Positions 1 through 7,917 of a stretch of 39,383 nt of DNA are shown here, piece by piece. A program made the position numbers and the translations under genes. The notes below the pieces were generated by a model that did no database searches, had not been told where the DNA came from, and saw only the letters and a program-made list of their open reading frames with translations. Source of the stretch: Rhodococcus aetherivorans (lineage in GTDB: Bacteria > Actinomycetota > Actinomycetes > Mycobacteriales > Mycobacteriaceae); assembly GCF_011058165.1 (NCBI RefSeq), contig NZ_JAALEG010000060.1:1-39383 (forward strand), read 5' to 3'. Position 1 is the first letter of the stretch; each line of letters begins with the position of its first letter.

Positions 1-92
1 AGGCCCGCGGTGCGCACCGCGTACAGCCCCGCGTTCGAGCCGAGCGTGGCCAGGCTCGCACCCAACAGCCCCAAACTGCCCAACAGCGTCAT
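1..92 (-). CDS. Partial gene, N-terminus of a hydrophobic protein (runs off the left edge)
   Basis: Only the first 30 codons are visible. The ATG at 92 has a strong GGAGGAGG-type ribosome binding site about 9 bases upstream, which is why this start is believed although the fragment is short. The visible peptide is rich in Leu, Gly and Ala (it begins MTLLGSLGLLGASLATLGS), so it could be a membrane segment or signal sequence. It lies 78 bases downstream of the FprB-type reductase on the same strand, so it may be the next gene of that transcript. The family cannot be recognised from this fragment. Confidence 0.5.
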   Translation of the reverse strand, partial: MTLLGSLGLLGASLATLGSNAGLYAVRTAG

Positions 93-170
93 CGCTGCTC
101 GCCTCCTCCGCCACCGACGTAGGTGCGAACTGCACGGGCCGGTGGATTGTGTCCCTGGTGGTCTCGTTCG

Positions 171-1874
171 TCAGGTGACAGCGACCCGCTCGGGTTCGCA
201 GGTGCCGGCACGAACCTTGGACCCTTGCGCTACGTCCACCATGTCGTCTCTGCTCACGATCTTGACCCTGGGCCGTCCCGCACTTCTTCCCAGGTTCCGC
301 TCGTGGTTGTCGATGTTCTTCCACCCCTTCAGGTCGAGCCGCTGAGGTTGCCGGAGGGCGACGAGATCGTCGAACTCGGCCGTTCCCGCTCCGGGAGTCG
401 CCAGGCGGCCACCGACGAAGTCGGCAACGATGCGGCGCGCTGTCTCGATCGAACACGACTTGTTCGTTCCGATCACCCCGGTCGGTCCGCGTTTCAGCCA
501 TCCCGCCACGTACGCCCCGCGCACGGCCTGCCCTGTTCTCGGATCGATGACAGCTCCCGCATCGTTGGGCAGCACCCCGCGCACATCGTCGAAGGGCAGA
601 TTGCCGACCGTGGCGCCACGGAACCCGATGGAGCGCAGAATGAGTCCCGACTCGATGGTCTCGTAGAAGCCTGTGGGTTCGACCGTCGATCCGGCACCGT
701 CGAGTGCGGCGACGTTCCGCTCGACACGGATGCCGGTCGCTCGCTCGGTACCCAGTATTTCCACTGGGGTACGGAGGAATTGGAGATGAATCCGGCGGTT
801 GCCGGTGCCGGATTCAGTCGTGTCGTAACCATCGAGGACCGCATGCCTCATACGCGTGAGAGAGTCCTCTGCGTCCTTGCGATGCACGATCTCGGAGGTT
901 GTGACGTCCACGCCGGCAAGGTTGCCGAGACCGATCAGCTCGGGGGTGCTGAAGGCGGCGCTGTCCGCGGCACGCCGCCCGAGCACGATCACCTCTCGTA
1001 TTCGGCTTGCGGCAAGTGCCTCCAGGGCGTAGTCCGCGATGTCGGTCTTCATCAGGCGACTGACGTCACTGACCAGTATGCGCGCGACGTCGAGTGCTAC
1101 GTTTCCGTTCCCGATCACGACTGCCCGGCTGCTGGAGAAGTCGAATTCGGCACCGGCGAAGTCGGGGTGGCCGTTGTACCAGGCCACGAATTCGCGAGCG
1201 GAGTGGACTCCCGGCAGGGCCTCTCCGAGAATTCCGAGGGCGCGATCGCCCGCAGCTCCGCTCGCGTATACGACCGCATGATGATGGGCGAGCAGTTCCT
1301 CGTGCGAAATGTGCCTTCCGATTTCGACATTGAGGTACGCAATGCAGTTCTTTCGCCCTAGCGTCCGCGCGAAGGTCCCGACTACGTTCTTGGTTCGACC
1401 GTGGTCCGGTGCCACCCCGTAGCGGACGAGGCCCCCGATTACCGGCAGCTTCTCCACCACGGTGACCAGCACGTCGAGGCCTTTGGTGGCCGTCAGCTCG
1501 TCGGCGAGGTAACAGGCGGACGGTCCGCTTCCGACAATTGCGACGCGGAGCGTCTCGGACGCGGACCGGATCGTCGGCCGCTCCGCCCCGGGAAGTCCGA
1601 TTTGCCTCGGTTGTATCGGATTGTCTTGGTAGTAGGCGGCGTTCAGGTCCGGAAACGCCTGCATCTCGGGCGTCATGTCCCCTTCCGGAACGATGGCGTC
1701 GACGGGGCATTCGTCCACGCACGCGCCGCAGTCGATGCACGTTGCCGGGTCGATGAAGAGCATCTCGGTGCGAGCGTAGGCCCGCTCGTCCGGCGTGGGA
1801 TGGATGCAATCGACTGGGCACACCGAGACGCAACTGGCGTCGTTGCAGCATGGCTGCGTGATTACATGAGCCAT
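171..1874 (-). CDS. fprB: FprB-type ferredoxin--NADP(+) reductase with N-terminal ferredoxin domain
   Basis: This 567-residue protein fuses a 7Fe/8Fe-type ferredoxin (residues about 1-70) to an FAD/NADPH reductase. The cluster ligands are visible in CCNDASCVSVCPVDC near the start and in CIDCGACVDECP near residue 50. The FAD site is VAIVGSGPSA (about residue 110) and the NADP site is VVIGNGNVALDVA (about residue 250). The length and order match mycobacterial FprB. Proteins of this type pass NAD(P)H electrons to small ferredoxins that serve P450s, so the natural partners here are the 3Fe-4S ferredoxin and P450 at 3286-4798. The gene has its own promoter (1943-1972), which overlaps a motif shared with the P450 promoter region. 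The ATG at 1874 is the family start; its ribosome binding site is modest. The symbol reflects family membership, not proven orthology. Confidence 0.9.
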   Translation of the reverse strand: MAHVITQPCCNDASCVSVCPVDCIHPTPDERAYARTEMLFIDPATCIDCGACVDECPVDAIVPEGDMTPEMQAFPDLNAAYYQDNPIQPRQIGLPGAERPTIRSASETLRVAIVGSGPSACYLADELTATKGLDVLVTVVEKLPVIGGLVRYGVAPDHGRTKNVVGTFARTLGRKNCIAYLNVEIGRHISHEELLAHHHAVVYASGAAGDRALGILGEALPGVHSAREFVAWYNGHPDFAGAEFDFSSSRAVVIGNGNVALDVARILVSDVSRLMKTDIADYALEALAASRIREVIVLGRRAADSAAFSTPELIGLGNLAGVDVTTSEIVHRKDAEDSLTRMRHAVLDGYDTTESGTGNRRIHLQFLRTPVEILGTERATGIRVERNVAALDGAGSTVEPTGFYETIESGLILRSIGFRGATVGNLPFDDVRGVLPNDAGAVIDPRTGQAVRGAYVAGWLKRGPTGVIGTNKSCSIETARRIVADFVGGRLATPGAGTAEFDDLVALRQPQRLDLKGWKNIDNHERNLGRSAGRPRVKIVSRDDMVDVAQGSKVRAGTCEPERVAVT

Positions 1875-1934
1875 TGGCGACCTGGCTTTCTGTCGGGCCG
1901 ACTCGACCGCGACGGCAATGCCGTGAACAACAGG

Positions 1935-1972
1935 TGACAGATATCATATTTTGTCATTTGACCGAACGTCAA
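1935..1972 (-). promoter_or_regulatory. Promoter and likely TetR operator of the FprB-type reductase
   Basis: On the minus strand a -35 box TTGACG (1972-1967) and a -10 box TATGAT (1948-1943) are separated by 18 bases. A TGACA/TGTCA inverted repeat (arms 1935-1939 and 1952-1956) covers the -10 region. The left half reads TGACAGATATCATA, which matches TGACAAATATCGAT on the minus strand at 4967-4954 at 12 of 14 positions. A shared operator for the TetR protein at 2307-2942 is inferred. Confidence 0.6.
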
Positions 1973-2172
1973 CCCACGTGGGCCGGGACCTTTTCATCCG
2001 GAGCCGAGGGCCGGCTCGGTCGTGCCGCAGCACTCCGCGCCCGCGGTGCACGCGAAAGCCGGGTGACGCCTCTTCCCCGCCGGGGCTCTCACGCCACCCT
2101 TCCAGCCGAGACGTGGCTCGCTCTTACACATGACAATTTTCGTATTTCGTTATATCGCGTGGGTGCGAGCCA

Positions 2173-2282
2173 CGCAAGAGGGACTTTCGCCTCTTGCGGG
2201 GTCGCTTAGAATTCGGGCCTGCTCACCGAGCGGCACTCCGGGGCGGACACGCGAAAGGCCCCGAAGCGCAGCGCGCCTCGGG
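2173..2282 (-). terminator. Two hairpins downstream of the TetR gene
   Basis: Reading in the direction of the TetR gene, the first hairpin (2282-2273 with 2269-2260) is a 10-base GC-rich stem with one A-C mismatch and a 3-base loop. The second (2198-2190 with 2181-2173) is a perfect 9-bp stem, CGCAAGAGG, with an 8-base loop. Neither has a long U-tract, which is usual in actinobacteria. The rest of the 1875-2306 interval holds a 10-bp inverted repeat, CGTGGCTCGC, with arms at 2112-2121 and 2165-2174. No gene is seen in it. Confidence 0.5.
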
Positions 2283-2306
2283 ACCCCTGCCGACAGTATT
2301 CGTGGT

Positions 2307-2942
2307 TCAGTTCAGACGAGCGTCGGCCGCAGACGTATCGGTGACGATTCCCGGCAGCATGAACTTGGTCAGCAGTCGTCGATGGTCGGCATCGTCTCCC
2401 TGGTCGAAGTCCATTCGTCCGACCAGTATCAGCTCTACCAGAGTTATCCACTCGGCGATCTCGTCGTCGGAAACCCCTTCGCGGACCTCCCCGCGCTCGC
2501 GCGCTTCGTCCATCAGCGGCGCCCACATCTCGTGCGTGAGCCGCTTGGCCAGGCCGGAGCTGCCGAGTAGCGCCGTCGCCATGTCCATGTGTTCGGGGCT
2601 GACGATCAACCGAATGATCGGGTCCTTCCGCCCCCGGTCCACCAGAAAGATGAGACCGTCGACCACCTGCTCGGCGAAGGTCTTCCGCTTTCGCAAATAC
2701 GCACGTGCCTGGTCGAACAAACGGCGCGAGCGGACTTCGATGACTGCTGCGATCAAGGTGTCGCGATCGCGAAAATAGCGGTAGATCGTTGGCCGGGAGA
2801 CGCCGGCCTCCTTCGCGACATCGTCCATGGTGGTCTTGACCACCCCGTACCGCTGGAAGGCCGTTTCCGTGGCCTCGAGGATCTGAGCACGCGCCTCCTC
2901 GGCGTCCTCACTGAGGACACTCCCGTTCCGTCGTCGCGCCAT
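2307..2942 (-). CDS. TetR/AcrR-family transcriptional regulator of the P450 cluster
   Basis: This 211-residue protein has a classical TetR DNA-binding domain at residues about 16-63. The helix-turn-helix reads TTMDDVAKEAGVSRPTIYRY and is followed by FRDRDTLIAAV. The rest is an all-helical ligand and dimer domain with no recognisable ligand signature. The ATG at 2942 has GGGAGG upstream. The gene lies between the FprB-type reductase and the P450/ferredoxin pair, all on the same strand, and is separated from the P450 by a strong hairpin, so it probably has its own promoter. It is the obvious candidate for binding the TGACA-R-ATATC motif found at 1935 and 4954. The inducer is unknown, and a hydrophobic substrate of the P450 is a reasonable guess. 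Confidence 0.9.
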   Translation of the reverse strand: MARRRNGSVLSEDAEEARAQILEATETAFQRYGVVKTTMDDVAKEAGVSRPTIYRYFRDRDTLIAAVIEVRSRRLFDQARAYLRKRKTFAEQVVDGLIFLVDRGRKDPIIRLIVSPEHMDMATALLGSSGLAKRLTHEMWAPLMDEARERGEVREGVSDDEIAEWITLVELILVGRMDFDQGDDADHRRLLTKFMLPGIVTDTSAADARLN

Positions 2943-3226
2943 GCCGCCTCCCGCAAACTCGGCGAATCACCGATAAATTCGTGTTCATGATACAAGGGCC
3001 GGATTTCGTCCGCTGTCCCCACCTCATGCCTCTGCCGACCGTGGCGCAGGCGTGCGGACGAGCCGGTTCCCCGTGGCGGCGGCGCACGACGGATCAGTGA
3101 GCGGTTCACACCCGAGGCCGGTGGACATCTGCCTCGAATTGCAGACCGGAGGTGCTGTGGATATCGGTTCTGTGTTCGCAGCGACTCATTCGTTCCGGGC
3201 GTGCGGCGATGTCGATCGGTGACGTT

Positions 3227-3264
3227 CGAGCGGCGGGGCATGCGTGCGCATACCCCGCCGCTCG
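3227..3264 (-). terminator. Strong hairpin terminator after the P450 gene
   Basis: A 12-bp GC-rich stem (CGAGCGGCGGGG, 3227-3238, with 3253-3264) continues after one mismatch into a 4-bp ATGC/GCAT stem closed by a GTGC loop. It begins about 20 bases beyond the P450 stop codon. Nothing else is seen in the remaining interval 2943-3226 except the TetR leader. Confidence 0.7.
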
Positions 3265-3285
3265 AGCGCCGACGTCGAACCGTTC

Positions 3286-4527
3286 TTACGCCTCCGGTGT
3301 GAATCGGATGGGCAACCGCATGCACCCCCGCACCTGGGTGGCGTGCAGGAGAGGCGGCTCCTCGGAAATCAGGTCGTAATCGGGAATCCGTCGGTGCAAC
3401 TCCTCGAGGGCGAGCGACAGTTCGATTCGCGCCAGGTGGGAGCCCAGGCACCGGTGGGGACCCGAGCCGAAGGAGAGATGCCGATTCGGGTGACGTTCGA
3501 GCTGAAGCTCATCCGGGTCGTCGAATTCCTCGGCGTCACGGTTGGCCGAACAGAGCATGAGGATGAGCTGATCACCCTTCTTGATCTGCACACCACCGAG
3601 TTCGACGTCGCGAGTCGCACAGCGCCCGGGCACCACTGCGGCCTCGATCCGAAGGATCTCTTCGACGGCACTGGGTATCAGCGATTCGTCGGCGATCAGG
3701 GCTTCGCGCTGGTCCGGATTGTTGACCAGGTGAATAACGCTCCACGCCAGCGAGCCCTGCACCGTGTGCAGTCCCGCGATGAGCAGCAGGAAGAACATGC
3801 GGTTGAGCTCTTCGTCGGTCAGCAGCCGCTTTCCGTCTTCGAGCTCGACCTCGGTATGAATCAGAGCGGACGTGACGTCCTCGCCGGGCATCTTCCGCCG
3901 CTGGTCGACCATGTTCTGGAAGTAGCCGAGCATCTGCATTCCGGCGGCCGCGCGCGCCTGCTGGGACTCATCTTCGCCGGCACCCGGCTTCCCCATCAGG
4001 ATGGTGTCGGTGGCCTCGGTGAACATCGGCGCGTCCGCGAGTGGCCAGTCCATCAGCGCCAGGAACACCCGGGCCGGCAACTCGTGTGCGAATTCGGAGA
4101 TGAACTCCGCCTGTCCCCGGGCGGCGAATCCGTCGATGAGTTCGTTGATCACCCCACGGATCTGCTCGGTCAGTGCCTTCATGCGATTGGGTGAGAACAG
4201 CGGTTGCAGCGCCGTGCGATAGCCGGTGTGCTCCGGGGGATCGAGCTCGATCGGGATGAACTTGCCCATGCCGCCCGGCCCGGTAACGAGGTTGTTCGGG
4301 TAGCTCGAGAACGTCTCGGGATCGCGCAGGACTTCGTGGATCTCCTTGTAGCGCGTGACGATCCAATGTCCGCCATGCGCTGTCGAGTAGACCACCGGGC
4401 CCTTCGCCGCCAATTCGGCGGCCTTGTCCTGAACAGTGTCGACCGGGCCGGCCAACGACGGATCGTAGATGTCGAAGTCGACGACGAGCTCTTCAGGAGC
4501 GGCGCCGGCAGCTGTCGTGCTGGTCAT
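3286..4527 (-). CDS. Cytochrome P450 monooxygenase
   Basis: This 413-residue soluble bacterial P450 has the haem-binding loop FGSGPHRCLG near residue 350, whose Cys is the axial thiolate. It also has the K-helix pair E-x-x-R in VEEILRIE, and an I-helix segment LLIAGLHTVQGS near residue 240. The usual acidic residue before the I-helix Thr is His here (AGLHT rather than AG-x-D/E-T); the codon is CAC. The ATG at 4527 is preferred because GAGGAA lies 6 bases upstream; a GTG at 4545 is in frame. The gene starts 25 bases after the ferredoxin stop, so the two are co-transcribed. This is a three-component P450 whose electrons would come from the FprB-type reductase through that ferredoxin. The substrate is not evident; terpenoid or steroid-like compounds are plausible. 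Confidence 0.95.
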   Translation of the reverse strand: MTSTTAAGAAPEELVVDFDIYDPSLAGPVDTVQDKAAELAAKGPVVYSTAHGGHWIVTRYKEIHEVLRDPETFSSYPNNLVTGPGGMGKFIPIELDPPEHTGYRTALQPLFSPNRMKALTEQIRGVINELIDGFAARGQAEFISEFAHELPARVFLALMDWPLADAPMFTEATDTILMGKPGAGEDESQQARAAAGMQMLGYFQNMVDQRRKMPGEDVTSALIHTEVELEDGKRLLTDEELNRMFFLLLIAGLHTVQGSLAWSVIHLVNNPDQREALIADESLIPSAVEEILRIEAAVVPGRCATRDVELGGVQIKKGDQLILMLCSANRDAEEFDDPDELQLERHPNRHLSFGSGPHRCLGSHLARIELSLALEELHRRIPDYDLISEEPPLLHATQVRGCMRLPIRFTPEA

Positions 4528-4552
4528 GGTGAGTTCCTCGATCACAGTAGGG

Positions 4553-4798
4553 TCAATTGAATTCGATGCTCAGGGCGCGTTCCGGGCATACCAGGGCCGC
4601 CGCCTCGGCGGCGGCGATTTCCTGATCGGTACTCAACAACGCCTTCAGCACGACCGGATCTCCCGCGTCGTCGCAGTCGAGTATCTGCGGAGAACGGCCG
4701 TAGCACAGTCCGTGTCCGGCGCAGGCCGAACGGTCCACCACCAGTCGCGGCACTCCGGCCCGGCTCGGCGGGGCAAAGCTGTTGTCGTGCAGTGTCAT
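4553..4798 (-). CDS. Small [3Fe-4S]-type ferredoxin, P450 redox partner
   Basis: This 81-residue acidic protein has the ligand pattern C-x-x-H-x-x-C (CAGHGLC, residues about 27-33) and a distal C-P (VCPERAL, near residue 71). His in place of the second Cys is the hallmark of the actinobacterial ferredoxins that hold a [3Fe-4S] cluster and feed P450s. The ATG at 4798 has AAGGAG 6 bases upstream; an in-frame ATG at 4819 lacks this. The gene is first in a two-gene operon with the P450 and is driven by the promoter at 4926-4954, divergent from the SDR gene. Its length is slightly above the usual 62-70 residues because of an N-terminal extension. Confidence 0.93.
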   Translation of the reverse strand: MTLHDNSFAPPSRAGVPRLVVDRSACAGHGLCYGRSPQILDCDDAGDPVVLKALLSTDQEIAAAEAAALVCPERALSIEFN

Positions 4799-4925
4799 AT
4801 GAGCTCCTTGCTCGAACAAGGGCCGCCTCCCTGCACGGACGGTGTCGGCAGAGGACAGCAGGAGGTCTCACGGGAGCGACGGGGCGCGTGATAGCCATCC
4901 GGCGCGCCCGGCCCCTCTGTGACTC

Positions 4926-4954
4926 ACATTACGACCAGTTACATATTACGTCAA
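4926..4954 (-). promoter_or_regulatory. Promoter of the ferredoxin-P450 operon
   Basis: On the minus strand -35 TTGACG (4954-4949) and -10 TAATGT (4931-4926) are separated by exactly 17 bases. The predicted transcript starts near 4919, which gives a leader of about 120 bases before the ATG at 4798. The -35 box overlaps the putative operator. Confidence 0.65.
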
Positions 4955-4977
4955 TCGATATTTGTCATCTGTTGACT
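4949..4977. promoter_or_regulatory. Putative shared TetR operator between divergent promoters
   Basis: The two divergent -35 boxes form the arms of an inverted repeat, GTCAA (4950-4954) and TTGAC (4972-4976). Between them lies the minus-strand motif TGACAAATATCGAT (4967-4954), which recurs with two A/G changes in front of the FprB-type reductase (1935-1948). A protein bound here would block both promoters at once. This is an inference from position and motif sharing. Confidence 0.5.
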
Positions 4978-5000
4978 GTCCGCGCCACGGCTCCTATAGT
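4972..5000 (+). promoter_or_regulatory. Promoter of the SDR gene
   Basis: TTGACT (4972-4977) and TATAGT (4995-5000) are separated by 17 bases, a near-consensus sigma70-type promoter. The predicted start is near 5007, which leaves a leader of roughly 147 bases before the ATG at 5154. Confidence 0.65.
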
Positions 5001-5153
5001 TTGTGACACGCTCCACACCAAGCACCCGTGCGGCCCCCTCTCACTCCACCCCTGGCGACCACCTCTGCCTTGTCGCCCGCACCACGGGGACCGTACGCGC
5101 CCAACAACTTCCGTCCACACATCGGACAAGAACCAGAACGGGAAAGGACAATC

Positions 5154-6032
5154 ATGGGACGCCTCCCAGACAAGGTCGCTCTCATCACCGGAGCGGGGTC
5201 CGGCCTGGGACGCCAGTGCGCTCAGCTCTTCGCTTCCGAAGGCGCAAAGGTGGCGGTGGTCGACATCGACCCGGAGCGCACCAAGGGAACCGTGGAACTG
5301 ATCGAGCAGCACGGCGGCGACGCCATCGCAGTGACCGCGGATGTGCGCAGGGAACAGCAGGTGATCGACGCCGTCGCGGCGACGGTCTCCGCCTTCGGCA
5401 AGCTCGATATCGCCTTCGCCAACGCCGGTGTGGTCTCCCGCGGTGGCGTGCCCTCGGTCGCCGGGGGTGAGCAGGTCGAATTCGAGGATCTGACCGATGC
5501 CGACTGGCAGGACGTGGTCGGCGTCAACCTCTCCGGTGTGTTCTATACCGCCAAGGCTGCGGTTCCCGCCCTTCGGGCCAACGGCGGCGGTGTCATCCTG
5601 GCGACCTCGTCCGCCGCCTCGTTCGTGGCGTACCACAGCATTGCGATGTACTCGGCCACGAAGGCGGGAGTGAACGGCCTGGTGCGGGGACTGAGCCTGG
5701 ACCTGGGCAAGTACGGCATCCGGGTCAACGCGATCGCTCCAACGCACGGCATGTCGCCGAACTTCCTGGCGCCGGCCGGAACCCCGGTGGTGGGACAGTC
5801 CTACGAAGAGGTCGCCGGCCCCTGGGATCCCGGCATCTCCCCCATCCCCCTCAATCTGAATCGGCCACCGTCACTGATGGACAACGCGCGCGCAGCGTTG
5901 TTCATGGTCTCCGACGATTCGGCCTACATCTCCGGCGTCACGCTGCCCACGACGGACGGTGGCACGCTCGCTCGGGTCAGCATGTGGTTCCCCGAAGACC
6001 AGGGCACCCCGACGCTCGACACGGACGCCTGA
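5154..6032 (+). CDS. Short-chain dehydrogenase/reductase (SDR) of the P450 cluster
   Basis: This 292-residue classical-type SDR has the NAD(P) motif TGAGSGLG at residues about 12-19, an acidic residue after beta-2 (VVDID) that favours NAD(H), the structural motif NAG, a catalytic Ser in the ATSSAAS segment, and the catalytic Y-x-x-x-K in YSATK. It is longer than the usual 250 residues; one insertion follows the NAG motif (around VPSVAGGEQ). Such insertions occur in SDRs related to carveol dehydrogenases, some of which depend on mycofactocin. That assignment is only possible here. The ATG at 5154 has GGGAAAGGA upstream; a longer in-frame ORF from 5028 lacks a site. The gene is divergent from the ferredoxin-P450 operon, so it may oxidise the alcohol made by the P450. 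Confidence 0.92.
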   Translation: MGRLPDKVALITGAGSGLGRQCAQLFASEGAKVAVVDIDPERTKGTVELIEQHGGDAIAVTADVRREQQVIDAVAATVSAFGKLDIAFANAGVVSRGGVPSVAGGEQVEFEDLTDADWQDVVGVNLSGVFYTAKAAVPALRANGGGVILATSSAASFVAYHSIAMYSATKAGVNGLVRGLSLDLGKYGIRVNAIAPTHGMSPNFLAPAGTPVVGQSYEEVAGPWDPGISPIPLNLNRPPSLMDNARAALFMVSDDSAYISGVTLPTTDGGTLARVSMWFPEDQGTPTLDTDA

Positions 6033-6044
6033 GACCGAAGACGG

Positions 6045-6076
6045 CGAAGGGTGGGACCGTGAGGTCCCACCCTTCG
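6045..6076 (+). terminator. Intrinsic terminator of the SDR gene
   Basis: A perfect 14-bp stem (CGAAGGGTGGGACC, 6045-6058, with 6063-6076) is closed by a GTGA tetraloop 12 bases after the SDR stop codon. It also lies beyond the end of the converging 42-residue gene. Confidence 0.85.
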
Positions 6077-6145
6077 CTCCCTCGGAATCCCACTGCGAGC
6101 ACGCGCAGCAGTGCGGACAGCCCGGCGACCGAACCGGCGATCCCC

Positions 6146-6274
6146 CTACCTCGAGTCCAGGTATGTCGTCACAACCAGGATCAAGATGACCAATCCGAAG
6201 ACGACTACCTCCTGACGGCGGGTATGGGTCTCGCACTGGCGCTCCGGGTCTTCCACGTTCTTACGAAAGCTCAT
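6146..6274 (-). CDS. Small single-span membrane protein, 42 residues
   Basis: This short ORF begins at the ATG at 6274, has GGGGGAG upstream, and stops at TAG 6148-6146. The N-terminal half is charged (MSFRKNVEDPERQCETHTRR). The C-terminal half is one hydrophobic segment (EVVVFGLVILILVVTTYL) followed by DSR, so a single transmembrane helix with the N-terminus inside is likely. It starts 16 bases after the lipoprotein stop codon and would be the last gene of the run that begins at 10300. The family is not recognised and the function is unknown; it could be a small membrane partner of the lipoprotein or exporter. Confidence 0.6.
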   Translation of the reverse strand: MSFRKNVEDPERQCETHTRRQEVVVFGLVILILVVTTYLDSR

Positions 6275-6290
6275 GGGCCGCTCCCCCGGT

Positions 6291-6758
6291 TCAGTCCCCC
6301 ACATGCTCGATTTCCACCAGGAGGTCGCCGGTGTGCTGCCCGATGACGTCCACTCCCCCGTCGAGGGTTCCCAGCCTCACGATGCCGTCGTGGTAGCTCT
6401 GGTCGCCGTAGTAGAGGACGAGGTCGTTCCACGGCGCGTAGTAGCCGATGTCCCCCGGGGCAGGGTCTGCGCCGGGTGGGGCGCCGGTGATCGACAGGGA
6501 CGTGGGTAGCTCGGCGACCTTTTCCACGGATCCGAAGTCGGTCATGGTGAGGGTCAAAGGGAGCTGCGCGAGGAGGTCGCGGCCGGCAGGGGTGTCCGAC
6601 AGCGTTCCCGTCAGGCGTTGCCCGTCGACGATGAGTGCGATACGGATGCGATCCCACTCGTCGTCGACGGTGGGCTCCGGAGGACTGCTGCACGCGGCTG
6701 CAAGGGTTACGAGAGCCAGCGACAGCGACACGTGCACTGCACGAAAGCGGGTGTCCAT
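6291..6758 (-). CDS. Cyclophilin-like-fold lipoprotein
   Basis: This 155-residue protein starts with a signal peptide ending in a lipobox (LVTLAAACSS; Cys at about residue 23), so it should be exported and lipid-anchored. The mature part (IVDGQRLTGTLSDTPAGR, later PGDIGYYAPWNDLVLYYGD and a short RLGTLDGG segment) has the pattern of the small cyclophilin-like proteins related to PF18050, whose biochemical role is poorly known. GAAGGAAG lies upstream of the ATG at 6758. It follows the alcohol dehydrogenase by 66 bases and precedes the 42-residue membrane protein by 16, so the three are probably co-transcribed. The family call rests on sequence pattern and is moderately sure. Confidence 0.8.
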   Translation of the reverse strand: MDTRFRAVHVSLSLALVTLAAACSSPPEPTVDDEWDRIRIALIVDGQRLTGTLSDTPAGRDLLAQLPLTLTMTDFGSVEKVAELPTSLSITGAPPGADPAPGDIGYYAPWNDLVLYYGDQSYHDGIVRLGTLDGGVDVIGQHTGDLLVEIEHVGD

Positions 6759-6824
6759 CGGGCTTCCTTCGGCGTGGTGGTTCGGGCGCGCCCGTGCATA
6801 CGCTCAGGTACTCCGGGCTGCAGA

Positions 6825-7865
6825 TCAACCGAGGGTGGCGGTGTCGATGACGAACCGATAGCGGACATCGGACGCCAGGACGCGCTCGTAGGCGTCGTTG
6901 ATCCGGTCCGCGGGGATGACCTCGACGTCGGCGCCGATGTCGTGTGCGGCGCAGAAGTCGAGCATCTCCTGGGTCCGGCGGATGCCACCGATCATCGAGC
7001 CGGCGTAGGAGCGGCGGCCGCCGATGAGGGAGAAGACGTTCAGGCTCAGGGGTTCGGCCGGGGCACCGACGTTGACCAGGGTGCCGTCCACCGCGAGCAG
7101 ACCGAGGTAGGCGTCGACATCGATGGCGGCACTGACCGTGTTGACGATCAGATCGAAACGGCTCGAGAGCTGCTCGAATGTGGCCGGATCGCTGGTGGCG
7201 TGGTAATGGTCGGCACCGAGCCGCAGGCCGTCCTCCCGCTTCTTCAACGACTGGGACAGCACCGTCACCTCGGCGCCGAGGGCGTGGGCGATCTTGACGG
7301 CCAAGTGCCCCAGACCGCCGAGACCGACGACGGCGACCTTCGTGCCCGGTCCGGCGTTCCAGCGCCGCAACGGCGAGTAGGTGGTGATGCCGGCGCACAG
7401 CAGCGGCGCAGCGGCCGCGAAGTCGAGCGTCGCGGGCACGGAGAGCACGAAGTCGGCGTCGACGACGACATGGGTCGCATAGCCGCCCTGGGTGGTGGTG
7501 CCGTCCCGGTCGACGCCCGCATAGGTGGGGACCATGCCGCCGAGGCAGTACTGCTCGTCGCCGTTGCGGCAGTTCACGCACTCGCGGCAGGAGTCGACCA
7601 TGCAGCCCACTCCGACGCGGTCACCGACCCGGTGGCGGGTGACGTCGGCACCGACCTCGGCGACGAGACCGACGATCTCGTGGCCGGGGACGAGCGGGTA
7701 GGGCTGGGGTCCCCAGTCGCCGCGGACGGTGTGGATGTCGGAGTGGCAGATGCCGGCGTACTTGATCTCGATGAGCACGTCGTTGGGTCCGACGTCCCGT
7801 CGTTCGATGACCGTCGGGGCCAGCGGCGCGGATGCGGACGAGGCTGCGTAGGCATGGACACGCAT
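6825..7865 (-). CDS. Zinc-dependent alcohol dehydrogenase, NADP-type (cinnamyl/AdhC-like)
   Basis: This 346-residue medium-chain dehydrogenase has the catalytic zinc ligands CHSD (about residue 41) and GHE (about 63). The structural zinc lobe has four Cys ([15 protein letters not shown]), and the nucleotide motif is GLGGLGH (about 180). The residues and length match the NADP-dependent aldehyde reductase/alcohol dehydrogenase group (YahK, AdhC). The ATG at 7865 has AGAGGAGAAG upstream. It lies 52 bases after the MFS exporter in a run of same-strand genes opposite the XRE regulator. The likely role is reduction or detoxification of reactive aldehydes; the substrate is not visible in the sequence. 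Confidence 0.93.
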   Translation of the reverse strand: MRVHAYAASSASAPLAPTVIERRDVGPNDVLIEIKYAGICHSDIHTVRGDWGPQPYPLVPGHEIVGLVAEVGADVTRHRVGDRVGVGCMVDSCRECVNCRNGDEQYCLGGMVPTYAGVDRDGTTTQGGYATHVVVDADFVLSVPATLDFAAAAPLLCAGITTYSPLRRWNAGPGTKVAVVGLGGLGHLAVKIAHALGAEVTVLSQSLKKREDGLRLGADHYHATSDPATFEQLSSRFDLIVNTVSAAIDVDAYLGLLAVDGTLVNVGAPAEPLSLNVFSLIGGRRSYAGSMIGGIRRTQEMLDFCAAHDIGADVEVIPADRINDAYERVLASDVRYRFVIDTATLG

Positions 7866-7917
7866 GGAGGCTTCTCCTCTGAGTGGAATTGCTGTGGTTT
7901 CGGGCCGGGCTGAAGGT

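Noticed and set aside
123..1361. A 412-codon plus-strand frame opposite the FprB-type reductase
   Set aside because: It is a GC-phase shadow; the minus strand carries clear ferredoxin, FAD and NADP motifs.
4543..4545. GTG at 4545 as the P450 start
   Set aside because: The ATG at 4527 has GAGGAA at the right spacing, whereas the GTG has no site; it stays a minor alternative.
3286..6032. Specific naming of the P450 cluster as a camphor, limonene or cholesterol pathway
   Set aside because: The gene set fits several hydrophobic substrates, and no pathway-specific enzyme lies next to it.
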